Shown: piece after piece, positions 44,682-54,303 of the stretch | How positions within the stretch are numbered: position 1 is the stretch's first letter | How the letters are laid out: each line of letters opens with the position of its first letter | Assembly (NCBI GenBank): GCA_030150045.1 | Contig: JASLGM010000028.1 | Location: 62,001 to 126,000 of the forward strand | Length of the DNA stretch: 64,000 bases | Reading direction: 5' to 3' | From: Taishania sp. | GTDB taxonomy: Bacteria; Bacteroidota; Bacteroidia; Flavobacteriales_D; Crocinitomicaceae | The notes under the pieces: generated by a model | What the model saw: only the letters and a program-made list of their open reading frames with translations | Told to the model about the DNA's origin: nothing | Databases searched by the model: none | Made by a program: the position numbers and the translations under genes

Positions 44682-45479
44682 TTATTGAATGATTTTATCG
44701 TCGTTTGACATTTTTGTAAGGTCATTGCGTTGCAACACTTCTCTTGCAAAGTTTAAATAGTTAATAGAACCTTTACTTGAAGCATCATGCATAACAATGG
44801 TTTCTCCAAATGAGGGAGCTTCACCTAGTTTTGTATTTCTGTGAATTAAAGTATCGAATACAAGGTCTTGAAAATGTGTTTTTACTTCATCTACCACTTG
44901 ATTCGCCAAACGTAAGCGTGTGTCATACATTGTGAGTACGATACCTTCGATTTCCAAATCAATATTTAATCGTCCTTGAACAATTTTGATTGTGTTCAAT
45001 AGTTTTCCAAGTCCTTCAAGAGCGAAGTACTCACATTGTACTGGAATCAAAACTGAATCTGCTGCTGTTAAAGCATTAACTGTAATAAGACCTAAAGAAG
45101 GAGAGCAATCAATGACGATAAAATCAAATTGATCTTTGATTTTATCTAAAGCCATTTTTAATTTATGTTCCCGGTTAGGTATATTAATCATTTCTAATTC
45201 AGCTCCAACCAAATCAATGTGGGAAGGTAAAATCCAAAGGTTTGGACTTTCCGTTTGAACAATTAGTTCTTCAGGATTGGTATCGTTTACCAAACAGTCG
45301 TAGATGTTTCGAGAACTTTTAGGATCTAATCCAACTCCACTTGTTGCGTTGGCTTGCGGATCCGCATCTATGATTAATGTTTTGTACTCCAAAACACCAA
45401 AGCATGCTGCAAGATTGATCGCCGTAGTAGTTTTACCAACGCCACCTTTTTGGTTCGCTATTGCAATTATTTTACCCAT
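44682..45479 (-). CDS. parA: Chromosome-partition ATPase ParA (Soj)
   Basis: 265 residues. Deviant Walker A KGGVGKTTTAINLAA, DADPQANATSG, and DFIVIDCSPSLGLIT. Works with ParB to move origins. It leads an operon of seven genes on the minus strand: parA, parB, DUF5683, dapB, lepB, WbqC and an EEP lipoprotein. Gaps are all under 20 bases. Confidence 0.94.
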   Translation of the reverse strand: MGKIIAIANQKGGVGKTTTAINLAACFGVLEYKTLIIDADPQANATSGVGLDPKSSRNIYDCLVNDTNPEELIVQTESPNLWILPSHIDLVGAELEMINIPNREHKLKMALDKIKDQFDFIVIDCSPSLGLITVNALTAADSVLIPVQCEYFALEGLGKLLNTIKIVQGRLNIDLEIEGIVLTMYDTRLRLANQVVDEVKTHFQDLVFDTLIHRNTKLGEAPSFGETIVMHDASSKGSINYLNFAREVLQRNDLTKMSNDDKIIQ

Positions 45480-45654
45480 TTCCTATTTTTTGAAAGTATA
45501 AAGATAGTTAGAATGACCCAAATATAGAGCGATAAAAATGGAATAGTTATTAACGATTTTAGAAAGCAGTTGATGTTCAGTGAATAAAATTAATTTCTAA
45601 TGTTTACTTGTTGATTTTTGATGAAAACAAGAAGGGAAACATATTACTTCAGTC

Positions 45655-45951
45655 TTAAAGATCTTCAAAATTAACTTCGCTAATGCTTTCGTTTTCTGTG
45701 CTGTTGTTCTTGATTTTGTCAATTGTTTCCAAAGCTTCGGATATTCCTTCTTGGAATTTTTCAAAATCTTCTTTGTACAAGAAAATTTTATGTTTTTGGT
45801 AAACTTCACGTCCATCAACAAATGATTTTTTACTTTCTGTTATGGTCAAATAAAGGTCACTTCCTTTGGTGGATTTAACATCAAAAAAGTAAGTTCGCTT
45901 CCCTGCTCTCACCACCTTTGAAAATACTTCTCCTGAGTTTTCCTGTTCCAT
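45655..45951 (-). CDS. PUR-family nucleic-acid-binding protein (DUF3276)
   Basis: 98 residues with one PUR-like repeat: GEVFSKVVRAGKRTYFFDVK, YLTITESKK, KIFLYKEDFEKFQEGI, then an acidic tail. PUR proteins bind single-stranded DNA or RNA, and bacterial members dimerise to make a full fold. It stands alone between parA and an ABC exporter. The start is the only good ATG. Confidence 0.83.
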   Translation of the reverse strand: MEQENSGEVFSKVVRAGKRTYFFDVKSTKGSDLYLTITESKKSFVDGREVYQKHKIFLYKEDFEKFQEGISEALETIDKIKNNSTENESISEVNFEDL

Positions 45952-46019
45952 AGTAATTTTCGTTTTTTTTCAATAATTAACAAATATGTAAAAAATATAG
46001 TAATCAGGTGAATATGATG

Positions 46020-47804
46020 CTATTTTTCTTCTGTTAATTGATTAAAATAGAGTTCTGCGTAAAAATTTCCATCATTAAGCAGTTTTTCATGAGATCCTTC
46101 TTCAAGTATTTCTCCTTTTTCTATTACAATAATATGATTAGCATTTCGGATAGAAGAGATACGGTGAGATACAATTATTGTATTTAATGGATGGATGTCA
46201 TTTTTTAAATGATTTAGAATAATTTCTTCTGTTTGTGTATCTACTGCACTTAAGCAATCATCGAGTAAAAGAAGAGCGGGTTTTCTTATTAAAGCTCTAG
46301 CGATACTAACACGTTGTTTTTGTCCTCCACTTAAATTAACCCCGCGTTCTCCAAGTTGGGTTTCATATTGTTCCGGAAATGACATTATGTTATGATGAAC
46401 ATGGCAGTATTTACAGATTTCTTCAACTTCTTCCTGAGTTACTTCTATTGGGTTGTAATGACCGAATAGAATATTCTCTTTTATGGTATCGCTGAAAAGA
46501 AATACTTCTTGAGGAACTACTCCTATTTCATTGCGATAGTCATCTAGGTTGATTGTTTTAAGAGGTTGACTATCTATTAAGATTTCTCCTTCTTGAGGAT
46601 CGATTTGACGGAGTATGAGTTTTAGTAGGGTTGATTTCCCACTCGCTGTGCGCCCTAAAATTGCTAAAGTTTCTTCTGGATTAATTTTAAAACTAATGTT
46701 GTTTATTGTTGGACGTAGGTCTCCTGGATAAGTATAAGAAACATTTTTAAACTCAATTGTACCTTTATAATTGAAAGGGGTGTTAGTTGGATTTGTAATT
46801 TCAGGCTCCAACTTTAAAAATTCATTGATTCTACCTTGAGATGCTTCTGCTCTTTGAATAATTGCTGTTAACCACCCTAAGCTAGCGAAGGGCCATGTTA
46901 AAGAATTAAGGAAAAAGATAAATGCAGTAACTCCTCCAAAAGTAATCGTGCCTGCAAATGAAAATAAACCACCTACGTAGATTGCTAAAACAGTTGAAAG
47001 ACCTATCAAAAAAGCAATTGTTGGTTGAAAAAGTGCATTGATAACAATTAGACGAATGTTCTTTTTTCTGTAATCTTTGGAGGCTTGAGTAAACTTGTCA
47101 ATCTGATGGTCTTCTCTTTGAAAAGCTTTTAATATACGTATACCTGAAAAAGATTCTTGAACTAATGTTGAAAGTGTACTTTGTTGGTGCTGTACTTCTT
47201 TACTTGCTTTGTTTACCTTTTTAGAAACATTGTATATAAGGAATGACATGATAGGTAATGGGATTAACACGATAAGTGTCAGCCAAGCATTTATTTGTAT
47301 CATTTGATATAATGATAGTGCAGTTACTACAACCAAGTTTACATTGTACATGACACCAGGGCCAAGGTACATGCGTACTTGAGATACGTCCTCCGAAATG
47401 CGATTCATTAAATCTCCAGTTGCATTTTTTTTATAGAAATTGTAATCTAAACGTTGGTATTGTTGGTAAATTTCATTCTTTAAATCATATTCAATATGAC
47501 GTGACATTTTGATAATCAATTGACGAGTGAAAAACAAAAATATACCTTTCAGTAAGACCAGTCCCATGTATATTAATAAGATTTTCAGTGCGATAGAGTA
47601 GGGGTTGTTTTTGTCTAAATGAATGTTAAGTCCTATTACGTTGACAATTCCATTTCCATCATTTGTTAAAGTGTCTGTTAAATCCTTTAAGAAAACAGGC
47701 ATTTTTATATAGAAATAATTTGATAAAATTACCGTTAAAATGCCCCAAAATAAAGGCCATTTATATTTAATAAAATATTTGTTGAGATATCGAAGCGAAT
47801 TCAT
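46020..47804 (-). CDS. ABC exporter (membrane domain plus ATPase)
   Basis: 594 residues: six membrane helices (about 15-310), then an ATPase with Walker A LGRTASGKST, signature LSGGQKQRVSIARAL and switch VSHRIS. Walker B reads LLLDDCLSAVD, so Asp stands where the catalytic Glu normally is, as in the degenerate half of heterodimeric exporters such as YheI/BmrC. No second subunit is adjacent, so it may partner with a product encoded elsewhere or act as a slow homodimer. Substrate unknown. Confidence 0.88.
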   Translation of the reverse strand: MNSLRYLNKYFIKYKWPLFWGILTVILSNYFYIKMPVFLKDLTDTLTNDGNGIVNVIGLNIHLDKNNPYSIALKILLIYMGLVLLKGIFLFFTRQLIIKMSRHIEYDLKNEIYQQYQRLDYNFYKKNATGDLMNRISEDVSQVRMYLGPGVMYNVNLVVVTALSLYQMIQINAWLTLIVLIPLPIMSFLIYNVSKKVNKASKEVQHQQSTLSTLVQESFSGIRILKAFQREDHQIDKFTQASKDYRKKNIRLIVINALFQPTIAFLIGLSTVLAIYVGGLFSFAGTITFGGVTAFIFFLNSLTWPFASLGWLTAIIQRAEASQGRINEFLKLEPEITNPTNTPFNYKGTIEFKNVSYTYPGDLRPTINNISFKINPEETLAILGRTASGKSTLLKLILRQIDPQEGEILIDSQPLKTINLDDYRNEIGVVPQEVFLFSDTIKENILFGHYNPIEVTQEEVEEICKYCHVHHNIMSFPEQYETQLGERGVNLSGGQKQRVSIARALIRKPALLLLDDCLSAVDTQTEEIILNHLKNDIHPLNTIIVSHRISSIRNANHIIVIEKGEILEEGSHEKLLNDGNFYAELYFNQLTEEK

Positions 47805-47817
47805 AGTATAAAATTGC

Positions 47818-47855
47818 TATTTTTGCGTTGCATTTTACGCTTTTGTGCAAAAATA
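47818..47855. promoter_or_regulatory. Two face-to-face -7 promoter elements
   Basis: TATTTTTGC on the plus strand (47818-47826) and TATTTTTGC on the minus strand (47855-47847) form a near-perfect dyad. Their transcripts would start between them and overlap by a few bases. Matching -33 boxes are weak. Confidence 0.5.
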
Positions 47856-47902
47856 ATGAAACTTGAGCAATTGTGCACCTGTTTAAATCGTGAAGCTAGT
47901 GT

Positions 47903-48118
47903 ATGTTTGAAATATTAGAAAAAATAGTGAATCCAAATCTTGGTGATCTTTTAGCGTTTCCTTCTAAGGAGAAGACGTGTTTTCGATATGCTTCATTTCA
48001 ATTAACGATTAACGGATCTTCAATAATAAAAAGACATCGTTTTCTATTATTGAATGATAACGATTCAAAGCGCCTACTCTCCTCATTGTTTTTTCAGAAA
48101 CAAAAAAATGTCATTTAG
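47903..48118 (+). CDS. Small hypothetical protein upstream of nusB
   Basis: 71 codons starting MFEILEKIVNPNLGDLLAFP, basic, no signal or membrane segment. Codon use looks ordinary for the window. It contains a 10 bp perfect inverted repeat (TTCAATAATA at 48019-48028, TATTATTGAA at 48045-48054), so the region could instead act as an RNA leader. I recognise no family. It lies 44 bases ahead of nusB on the same strand. Confidence 0.4.
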   Translation: MFEILEKIVNPNLGDLLAFPSKEKTCFRYASFQLTINGSSIIKRHRFLLLNDNDSKRLLSSLFFQKQKNVI

Positions 48119-48162
48119 TCAAGCAATAATAATTAGATCATAGAACAAGGTAATTCGCACAA

Positions 48163-49113
48163 ATGTTAAATAGAAGACATCTAAGAATAAAGGTATTACA
48201 AGCGTTATACGCTTATTACCAATCAGACGAACAGAGTTTAAAGAAGATTGAAACAGAATTGTTCAATGCAATCGATAATATTTACGATTTATACTTGTAT
48301 CTATTATTAACTATGCCTGAATTGAAATTTATTGGTGAGCATAGAATAGAAGAGAATAAAAAGAAAATTCGACCAACAGAGCAAGATACAAACCCTAATT
48401 TAAAGTTTGTAAACAACATACTTGTTGAGCGATTGGCAAATGATCCGAAATTGATTCGGGAGTCTGAAGTAAACAAAGTGAATTGGCAAGGTGATGAAAA
48501 ACACGAATTGTTAAGAAAAATGTTTTTGAATATGAAAGATTCAGAAACTTACTTTGAGCATATGAATAATGGAGCAACTGGATTTGAAGCGGATAAATCT
48601 ATGCTTTTAGATATTTTTAAAAATGATATCGCAAATTTCCCTCTTTTGTATTCTTATTTTGAAGAATTAAGTATTCACTGGATTGATGATATCGATTTTG
48701 CATGTTCGATGGTTGTGAAGACAATCAAAAATATGGAAGAGGATATTCAAAAAGTTGGTGTTTTAGATTTGTACAAAGACGAAGAGGATGAACAAGAGTT
48801 TGTACGTACTCTTTTACGTAAAACAATTGCAATGGACACTGAAAACGAGAAGATAATTGATCATCTTACAACGAATTGGGAATTAGATAGAATCGCCAAG
48901 ATGGATACCATATTAATGAAAATGGCGATCACTGAATTTCAAATGTTTAGAACTATTCCTACAAAGGTGACGCTTAATGAATACATCGAAATTTCAAAAT
49001 TCTATTCGACTCCAAAAAGTAATGGTTTCATCAATGGAATTTTGGATAAAGCAATTGACTACCTAACCAAAGAGGAAAAAATTGTTAAAGTAGGTAGAGG
49101 ATTATTAGACTAA
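48163..49113 (+). CDS. nusB: Transcription antitermination factor NusB, long form
   Basis: NusB works with NusE in rRNA antitermination. The head MLNRRHLRIKVLQALYAYYQ and the tail (IAKMDTILMKMAITEF, TLNEYIEISKFYS, NGFINGILDKA) are classic NusB. The 316-residue length is about twice that of the E. coli protein because a 150-residue helical segment is inserted, as is usual in Bacteroidota. It leads a nusB, DUF1573 and yajC cluster. Confidence 0.93.
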   Translation: MLNRRHLRIKVLQALYAYYQSDEQSLKKIETELFNAIDNIYDLYLYLLLTMPELKFIGEHRIEENKKKIRPTEQDTNPNLKFVNNILVERLANDPKLIRESEVNKVNWQGDEKHELLRKMFLNMKDSETYFEHMNNGATGFEADKSMLLDIFKNDIANFPLLYSYFEELSIHWIDDIDFACSMVVKTIKNMEEDIQKVGVLDLYKDEEDEQEFVRTLLRKTIAMDTENEKIIDHLTTNWELDRIAKMDTILMKMAITEFQMFRTIPTKVTLNEYIEISKFYSTPKSNGFINGILDKAIDYLTKEEKIVKVGRGLLD

Positions 49114-49123
49114 TCAAAATATC

Positions 49124-49510
49124 ATGAAGAAAAGAATCACATTTGCTTTATTAGCATTGACTACATTTGCATGTTCGAATGACGAGGTAAAGATTGGAAC
49201 ACGAACATCAATGGAAGTTGAAAAAGTATTTGATGCGGGGACAGTAGCTCTTGGAGAAATTGTTCATGCAAAATTTACAGTGAAAAATACGGGAGAACAG
49301 CCATTAGTTATAGGGGATGTAAAGGTAGGTTGTAGCTGTACACTTGCTAGTAAACCTGAAGGACCAATTAACCCGGGTAAAACTGCCGTTATTGAAGCTA
49401 AGTTAGATACGCAAAAAATAGGCGAAGGGAAATTTAATAAGGGAATAAATATTATTGCTAACACAAATCCTTCTGTGACAATGGTTAACATTGTTGGAGA
49501 AGTTAAATAA
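49124..49510 (+). CDS. DUF1573 lipoprotein
   Basis: 128 residues with lipobox TTFACS. A single immunoglobulin-like DUF1573 domain: EKVFDAGTVALGE, FTVKNTGEQPLVI, VGCSCTLASKPEGPINPGKT. Function of the family is unknown; it is very common in Bacteroidota and often next to yajC. It starts 10 bases after nusB. Confidence 0.85.
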   Translation: MKKRITFALLALTTFACSNDEVKIGTRTSMEVEKVFDAGTVALGEIVHAKFTVKNTGEQPLVIGDVKVGCSCTLASKPEGPINPGKTAVIEAKLDTQKIGEGKFNKGINIIANTNPSVTMVNIVGEVK

Positions 49511-49517
49511 TCTAAGT

Positions 49518-49790
49518 ATGAGTCAACAATTAATTATGATTGGTTTGATGATTGGAGTTTTCTACTTCTTTATGATCAGACCACAAATGAAAAAACAAAA
49601 GGAATTAAAAAAATTCCGTGAAAACATGAAAGTAGGAGACCGCGTGGTAACTATTGGAGGAATTCATGGAAAGATTTTAGAAATTGCTGATAATACAGTA
49701 TTGGTAAATTCTGAAGGTAGTAAATTAAGATTTGAAAAATCAGCAATCTCTCAAACGGCTGCTGATATCTTAACAGAAGAGCAAAAATAA
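49518..49790 (+). CDS. yajC: Preprotein translocase accessory protein YajC
   Basis: 90 residues: one membrane helix (LIMIGLMIGVFYFFMIRP), QMKKQKELKKF, and VGDRVVTIGGIHGKI, diagnostic of YajC, a partner of SecDF. The frame extends back to 49491 within the DUF1573 gene; the ATG at 49518 gives the normal N-terminus. Confidence 0.94.
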   Translation: MSQQLIMIGLMIGVFYFFMIRPQMKKQKELKKFRENMKVGDRVVTIGGIHGKILEIADNTVLVNSEGSKLRFEKSAISQTAADILTEEQK

Positions 49791-49802
49791 TTTCGCTTTT
49801 TC

Positions 49803-49848
49803 AAAAAGGAAAAGGGTGTGGATTTTTTTCACACCCTTTTCCTTTTTT
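49803..49848 (+). terminator. Strong terminator after yajC
   Basis: AAAAAGGAAAAGGGTGTG pairs with CACACCCTTTTCCTTTTT, followed by T residues. It has T runs on both strands. Confidence 0.93.
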
Positions 49849-49934
49849 ATTATTTTTTTAACGGAAAGCGTTAATTATCACTTTTTTATTATTTTTGCAT
49901 TTTTTTACAGAATTAGAAAAACGCACTGTTTACT

Positions 49935-52900
49935 ATGAAGAAAATTATCCCTATGCTAATGGCATTTTTGCTATTGGGAAATTATGTATTATCTCAACAG
50001 GACACTCTGTTTTGGTTTTCACCACCAAGTTTACCTCAAGGTACAACTTCTCAACAAACGTTCTTAGTTATTAAGTCATTTGCTAGTCCAGCACAATTAA
50101 CTGTTTCACAACCTGCGAATACAGGCTTTGCAACAATTAATACAACTGTTGGAGCAAATAGTGTTTTAGAAATCGATTTATCAGGACAGTTTGTTAATTT
50201 ATACTCCTTAAGCGCAGGTATTGTGATTAATAATGGAGTGAAAATTCAATCCTCTCATCCAGTTTCTGTTGAATGGGTAACAAAAGACTCAAAACGAAAA
50301 GAAGATTTTTCTTTAAAGGGAAAAATGGCTTTGGGTAAAGAGTTTTATACCCCAGCTCAGAAAACCTGGAATAATGCCACTGGTGCCTCTAAAGGATTCT
50401 CTTTTGTTGCTTCAGAAGATGGAACAACTGTTCTGGTTACTCCTAAGGCTGCCATAATTGGAGGTAATTCATCTACATTTTCTGTGACACTTAACAAAGG
50501 ACAGGTTTACAATGTTCATTTAGCGAATATCAATTCACCTAATCAATTAGATGGTTCAATTGTTTCTTCAAATAAGCCGATTGCGATTACACTGTATGAT
50601 AATCTTGTAATAAATGGTTTATGTGAAGATTTAATGGGTGATCAGATGTTAAGTACGGAATACCTGGGAAATGATTTTGTTGTAACACGAACAAGTCCAG
50701 TAGATAAAGTTTATATTCTTGCCGTTGAAAATGGGACTGAAGTAGTTACCAATGATGGGGCTTCGAATAGTGTAGTATTGAGTTGGGGAGAAACATATGT
50801 TTATTCACCAAGTACCGATTTTAGCAGTATCACTACATCGAAGAAAGTATATGCTTATCATGTAGCTGCAAAGGATTGTCAAATGGCAGCTACTTTTATT
50901 CCCAATGCACGTTGTTCTGGAACCCATCTTGCAAGAGGATATAGAAAGACAACAGATCCATTTGTTTTGAATCTATATACTCATGCTGGAGAAGAAGGTG
51001 GATTTATGATGAACGATGCACCACTAAATCTTAATGGAAACTCTTTTATACCGGTGCCTGGAACAAATGGAAGTATTGTGGCTATTTCAATTCCTTTTTC
51101 TACAACTGATCTTCCTGCAGGTAGCTTAGTGAAAGTAGAAAATAATAACGGAATTTTCGGTATGTCTACTTTTAACGGATCTTCGACTTCTAATGGTTCA
51201 TATTTTTCATTTGTAAGTGACTTTAAAGTTTCATCTTTTGCTAATGCTGGAAACGATGCTTCGACATGTGCTAATGTAGGAAAAGTAGTTCATGGTGTTG
51301 TAGGAGGTGGAGCTCTAGGAGGGAATTGGACAAGTACTGGATTTGGAACTTTTGGACAATCGCCTAGTTCATTAATGAATGTTTATTTACCAAGTCCTTT
51401 GGATGCAATTATCTCTCCAATAAAATTAATATTAACGAGTACAGGACCTTGTCCAATACAAAGAGATACTTTGTTATTAGAAGTAAGTCAATTGCCAATA
51501 GTGAATGCTTCAATTGATCAAATTGTGTGTACAAACAACAGTAGAGTCCAATTAAATGGCAGCGTTCAAGGTGGTTCAACTACAGGAAGATGGGAGTCTT
51601 CAGGAAGTGGACAGTTTTCACCTTCGGCAACAAGTTTGAATGCGATTTATCAACCTTCTATAGGAGATCTTGCTTCAGGAGCTCCGTTAACACTGACTTT
51701 AAGTTCTATTAACAATGGTTCCTGTGCTGTTGAAACGGATGATTTGCAAATCTTTTTTACACAACCCGCAACTGTGCGTATTTCGACAGACAGTATTTTT
51801 GTTTGCTCTAATAATCCATTAGTTACATTGTCAGGAAATGTTACAGGTAGTTCTACAACAGGAAAGTGGATTTCTAATGGGTCTGGAATGTTTTTCCCAA
51901 ATAACATTAGCCTTAATACTACATATCAACCAGGTGTGAATGATGTGCAGAACGGGCAGTTCAAAGTATATCTAGAATCAACAAATAATAGAAGTTGCTT
52001 GCCCGTTAGAGATAGTGTCATTGTTATGATTACAGATTCGCCGGTTGTTGATGCAGGAGTTAATCGAACAATTTGTATTGATCAAGACACGATCTTTCTT
52101 TCGGGAAGTATCAATTTGGGTTTTGCAGTTGAATGGAGTGGTGGATCAGGAACATTTGAAGACATTTCAAGCTTAACATCTTATTATTTACCCACTCAAC
52201 AAGAAAAAGACAATGGAAGTGTTGTTCTGACCTTAACAAGTGCAAACAATGGAAATTGTATTGAATCGAGTGATGTTGTATCGTTTACATTTGTAGACAT
52301 TCCCCACGCGAATTTTGTAGTTCAAGATGAGTGTTACGGAGTACCTCATTTATTTGTTAATCATTCTATTGCTGGATTTGGTTCTATCGCACAAACAAAT
52401 TGGACATTTCAGGGGGGAGGTACGTCAACGTTAATGGAACCGACTCATACTTTTCCTTCCTCAGGAGATTTTACAGCTACTTTAGAGGTAATCAATAGTA
52501 ATGGATGTTCGAATGAAATCACAAAAACAGTAACGGTTTTTTCTCAGCCGCATGCTGATTTCTCCTTCGAAACCAATTGTAACTTCCAATCATTAGATGT
52601 TGCTTTCACGAATCACGCAACAGCTGTTGATGGGATAACAACATATTTATATGACTTAGGTGGTCAGGTGAACTTTCATACACCCGATTTCAATTATTCC
52701 TTTAATCAAGTAGGAACATATTTCATTTCTCAAATTGTTACTTCTACCAATGGGTGTAATGATACCATAATGAAACCGCTTACAGTGGCGCCTTTCCCTA
52801 AAGCTGGGTTTGTTTACAATTACAGTTCGGGTCTAAACGTTGGGACAACATTTAATTTTGTTGACACTTCTATTTACGCTTCTACTTTCTTGTGGGATCT

Positions 52901-53333
52901 AGGTAATGGAAAAATTTCAACCTTAGAGAATCCTTCTGCTGTTTATTTTGAGAATGGACATTTTATGATTACTCAAAAAGTAATGAATATTAATGGATGT
53001 TTTGATTCCACAAGTGTTTGGATTGAGATAAAAAATGTAACCAATGATATCACAGCATTAATACCTAATGCAATTTCACCTAATGGCGATGGCTACAATG
53101 ATTATTGGAAGTTATCATTTATCGAGTTGATGTATCCAGCAGCTGAAGTGTTTATTTTCAATCAATGGGGACAGTTACTTTTTGAATCCAAAGGATATTC
53201 TACCCCATGGGATGGTACACACAATGGAGAAGTTGTTCCAGATGGTAACTATTTCTATGTTATTAAGTTGAACAACGGAGACGATAAAGCAATCTACAAA
53301 GGGACACTTTTAGTGTTAAGATCCGCAAAATAA
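49935..53333 (+). CDS. T9SS type B cargo: IgGFc-like head, repeat modules, PKD domains and CHU-type tail
   Basis: 1132 residues with a signal peptide. Residues about 30-410 form an IgGFc-binding-like domain, with LKGKMALGKEFYTPAQ and CEDLMGDQ. Four modules of about 85-90 residues follow, each with a Cys pair and the pattern L-x-G-x(3-8)-TG-x-W, G-x-F, Y-x-P, LTST. Three PKD-like domains follow. The end (IPNAISPNGDGYNDYW to GTLLVLRSAK) is a gliding-motility-type C-terminal sorting domain (type B). It is predicted to be secreted and held at the cell surface by the type IX system. A -7-like TATTTTTGC lies at 49890-49898. First gene of the operon. Confidence 0.87.
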   Translation: MKKIIPMLMAFLLLGNYVLSQQDTLFWFSPPSLPQGTTSQQTFLVIKSFASPAQLTVSQPANTGFATINTTVGANSVLEIDLSGQFVNLYSLSAGIVINNGVKIQSSHPVSVEWVTKDSKRKEDFSLKGKMALGKEFYTPAQKTWNNATGASKGFSFVASEDGTTVLVTPKAAIIGGNSSTFSVTLNKGQVYNVHLANINSPNQLDGSIVSSNKPIAITLYDNLVINGLCEDLMGDQMLSTEYLGNDFVVTRTSPVDKVYILAVENGTEVVTNDGASNSVVLSWGETYVYSPSTDFSSITTSKKVYAYHVAAKDCQMAATFIPNARCSGTHLARGYRKTTDPFVLNLYTHAGEEGGFMMNDAPLNLNGNSFIPVPGTNGSIVAISIPFSTTDLPAGSLVKVENNNGIFGMSTFNGSSTSNGSYFSFVSDFKVSSFANAGNDASTCANVGKVVHGVVGGGALGGNWTSTGFGTFGQSPSSLMNVYLPSPLDAIISPIKLILTSTGPCPIQRDTLLLEVSQLPIVNASIDQIVCTNNSRVQLNGSVQGGSTTGRWESSGSGQFSPSATSLNAIYQPSIGDLASGAPLTLTLSSINNGSCAVETDDLQIFFTQPATVRISTDSIFVCSNNPLVTLSGNVTGSSTTGKWISNGSGMFFPNNISLNTTYQPGVNDVQNGQFKVYLESTNNRSCLPVRDSVIVMITDSPVVDAGVNRTICIDQDTIFLSGSINLGFAVEWSGGSGTFEDISSLTSYYLPTQQEKDNGSVVLTLTSANNGNCIESSDVVSFTFVDIPHANFVVQDECYGVPHLFVNHSIAGFGSIAQTNWTFQGGGTSTLMEPTHTFPSSGDFTATLEVINSNGCSNEITKTVTVFSQPHADFSFETNCNFQSLDVAFTNHATAVDGITTYLYDLGGQVNFHTPDFNYSFNQVGTYFISQIVTSTNGCNDTIMKPLTVAPFPKAGFVYNYSSGLNVGTTFNFVDTSIYASTFLWDLGNGKISTLENPSAVYFENGHFMITQKVMNINGCFDSTSVWIEIKNVTNDITALIPNAISPNGDGYNDYWKLSFIELMYPAAEVFIFNQWGQLLFESKGYSTPWDGTHNGEVVPDGNYFYVIKLNNGDDKAIYKGTLLVLRSAK

Positions 53334-53335
53334 TT

Positions 53336-54301
53336 ATGAAAAACATTCTAATAATTTTATGTTTCTTTTGTTTTGGATTAAGCAAAAGTTACGGTCAGCA
53401 AATTGGACAATATGCCAATTTTGACATGAATAAATTTTACTATAATCCTGCATATGCAGGTTCTACAGAGTTGACAGTATTAAATGCTGCTTTTCGTAAT
53501 CAATGGACAGGATTCAAAGATGCCCCCACAAATATTAACATGAATATTTCGGGATCATTAAAAAATCAAGGTAAATATGGTTGGGGAGTTGGATTTATGA
53601 ATCAAAACTCTGGATTAATGAACTCAATGGGCTTTCATATTAATTATGCGCATCATTTTCGCTTGAAAAATGATTTGAAACTAGCGTTTGGAATTCAACC
53701 CGGTTTCTTACAATACCGCTTACGTTTGTATGATGCTGTAGTCAGTGATCAAGGAGATCCAGTTTTTAATGAAAACGTTTATAATGCAGGAGCGATTGAT
53801 GTAAATATGGGATTCAATCTTTACAATAAAAAGTTCTTTGTTATGGGAGCAGTTCAAAGATTGATATCGACAGAGGTTAAGTTTACTGAATTCAATAATA
53901 ACCTTGCTATACACATGAACTTAATAGCTGGTTATAATATTGATTTAAAAGAGAAAAAATGGTTGATTCAACCAATGGTTATGTTGCAATATACCGCTCA
54001 CGTTCCTGTTCAATATGCTGTTATGGTTAAATCAACCTATAACAACAAATTATGGTTCTCTGCTTCTTATCGCTCTAATGATGCAATAGGATTGACTTTA
54101 GGATATCATTTTAAAGAGCGTTTTGGATTGTATTACGGATATGATTTAACAGCTAGTAAAATGGTGCGTTTTAATACTGGTTCACATGAAGTAGGTATTT
54201 CATTTGTCTTGAATAAAAAGAAACCAACACTCGAGGAAGAAGATGATAAATTAAACAATAGCATCTTAGAATCGACTCAAATGAATGCGAAAAAAGAGTA
54301 A
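53336..54301 (+). CDS. PorP/SprF-family outer-membrane protein
   Basis: 321 residues with signal peptide and a barrel pattern. The head has YANFDMNKFYYNPAYAGS, the PorP/SprF hallmark (FYNPA-AG), and the end has GISFVLNKKKP. In Flavobacterium, SprF-like proteins are needed for secretion or surface attachment of the type B cargo encoded just upstream. Two bases separate it from each neighbour. Confidence 0.88.
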   Translation: MKNILIILCFFCFGLSKSYGQQIGQYANFDMNKFYYNPAYAGSTELTVLNAAFRNQWTGFKDAPTNINMNISGSLKNQGKYGWGVGFMNQNSGLMNSMGFHINYAHHFRLKNDLKLAFGIQPGFLQYRLRLYDAVVSDQGDPVFNENVYNAGAIDVNMGFNLYNKKFFVMGAVQRLISTEVKFTEFNNNLAIHMNLIAGYNIDLKEKKWLIQPMVMLQYTAHVPVQYAVMVKSTYNNKLWFSASYRSNDAIGLTLGYHFKERFGLYYGYDLTASKMVRFNTGSHEVGISFVLNKKKPTLEEEDDKLNNSILESTQMNAKKE

Positions 54302-54303
54302 TT

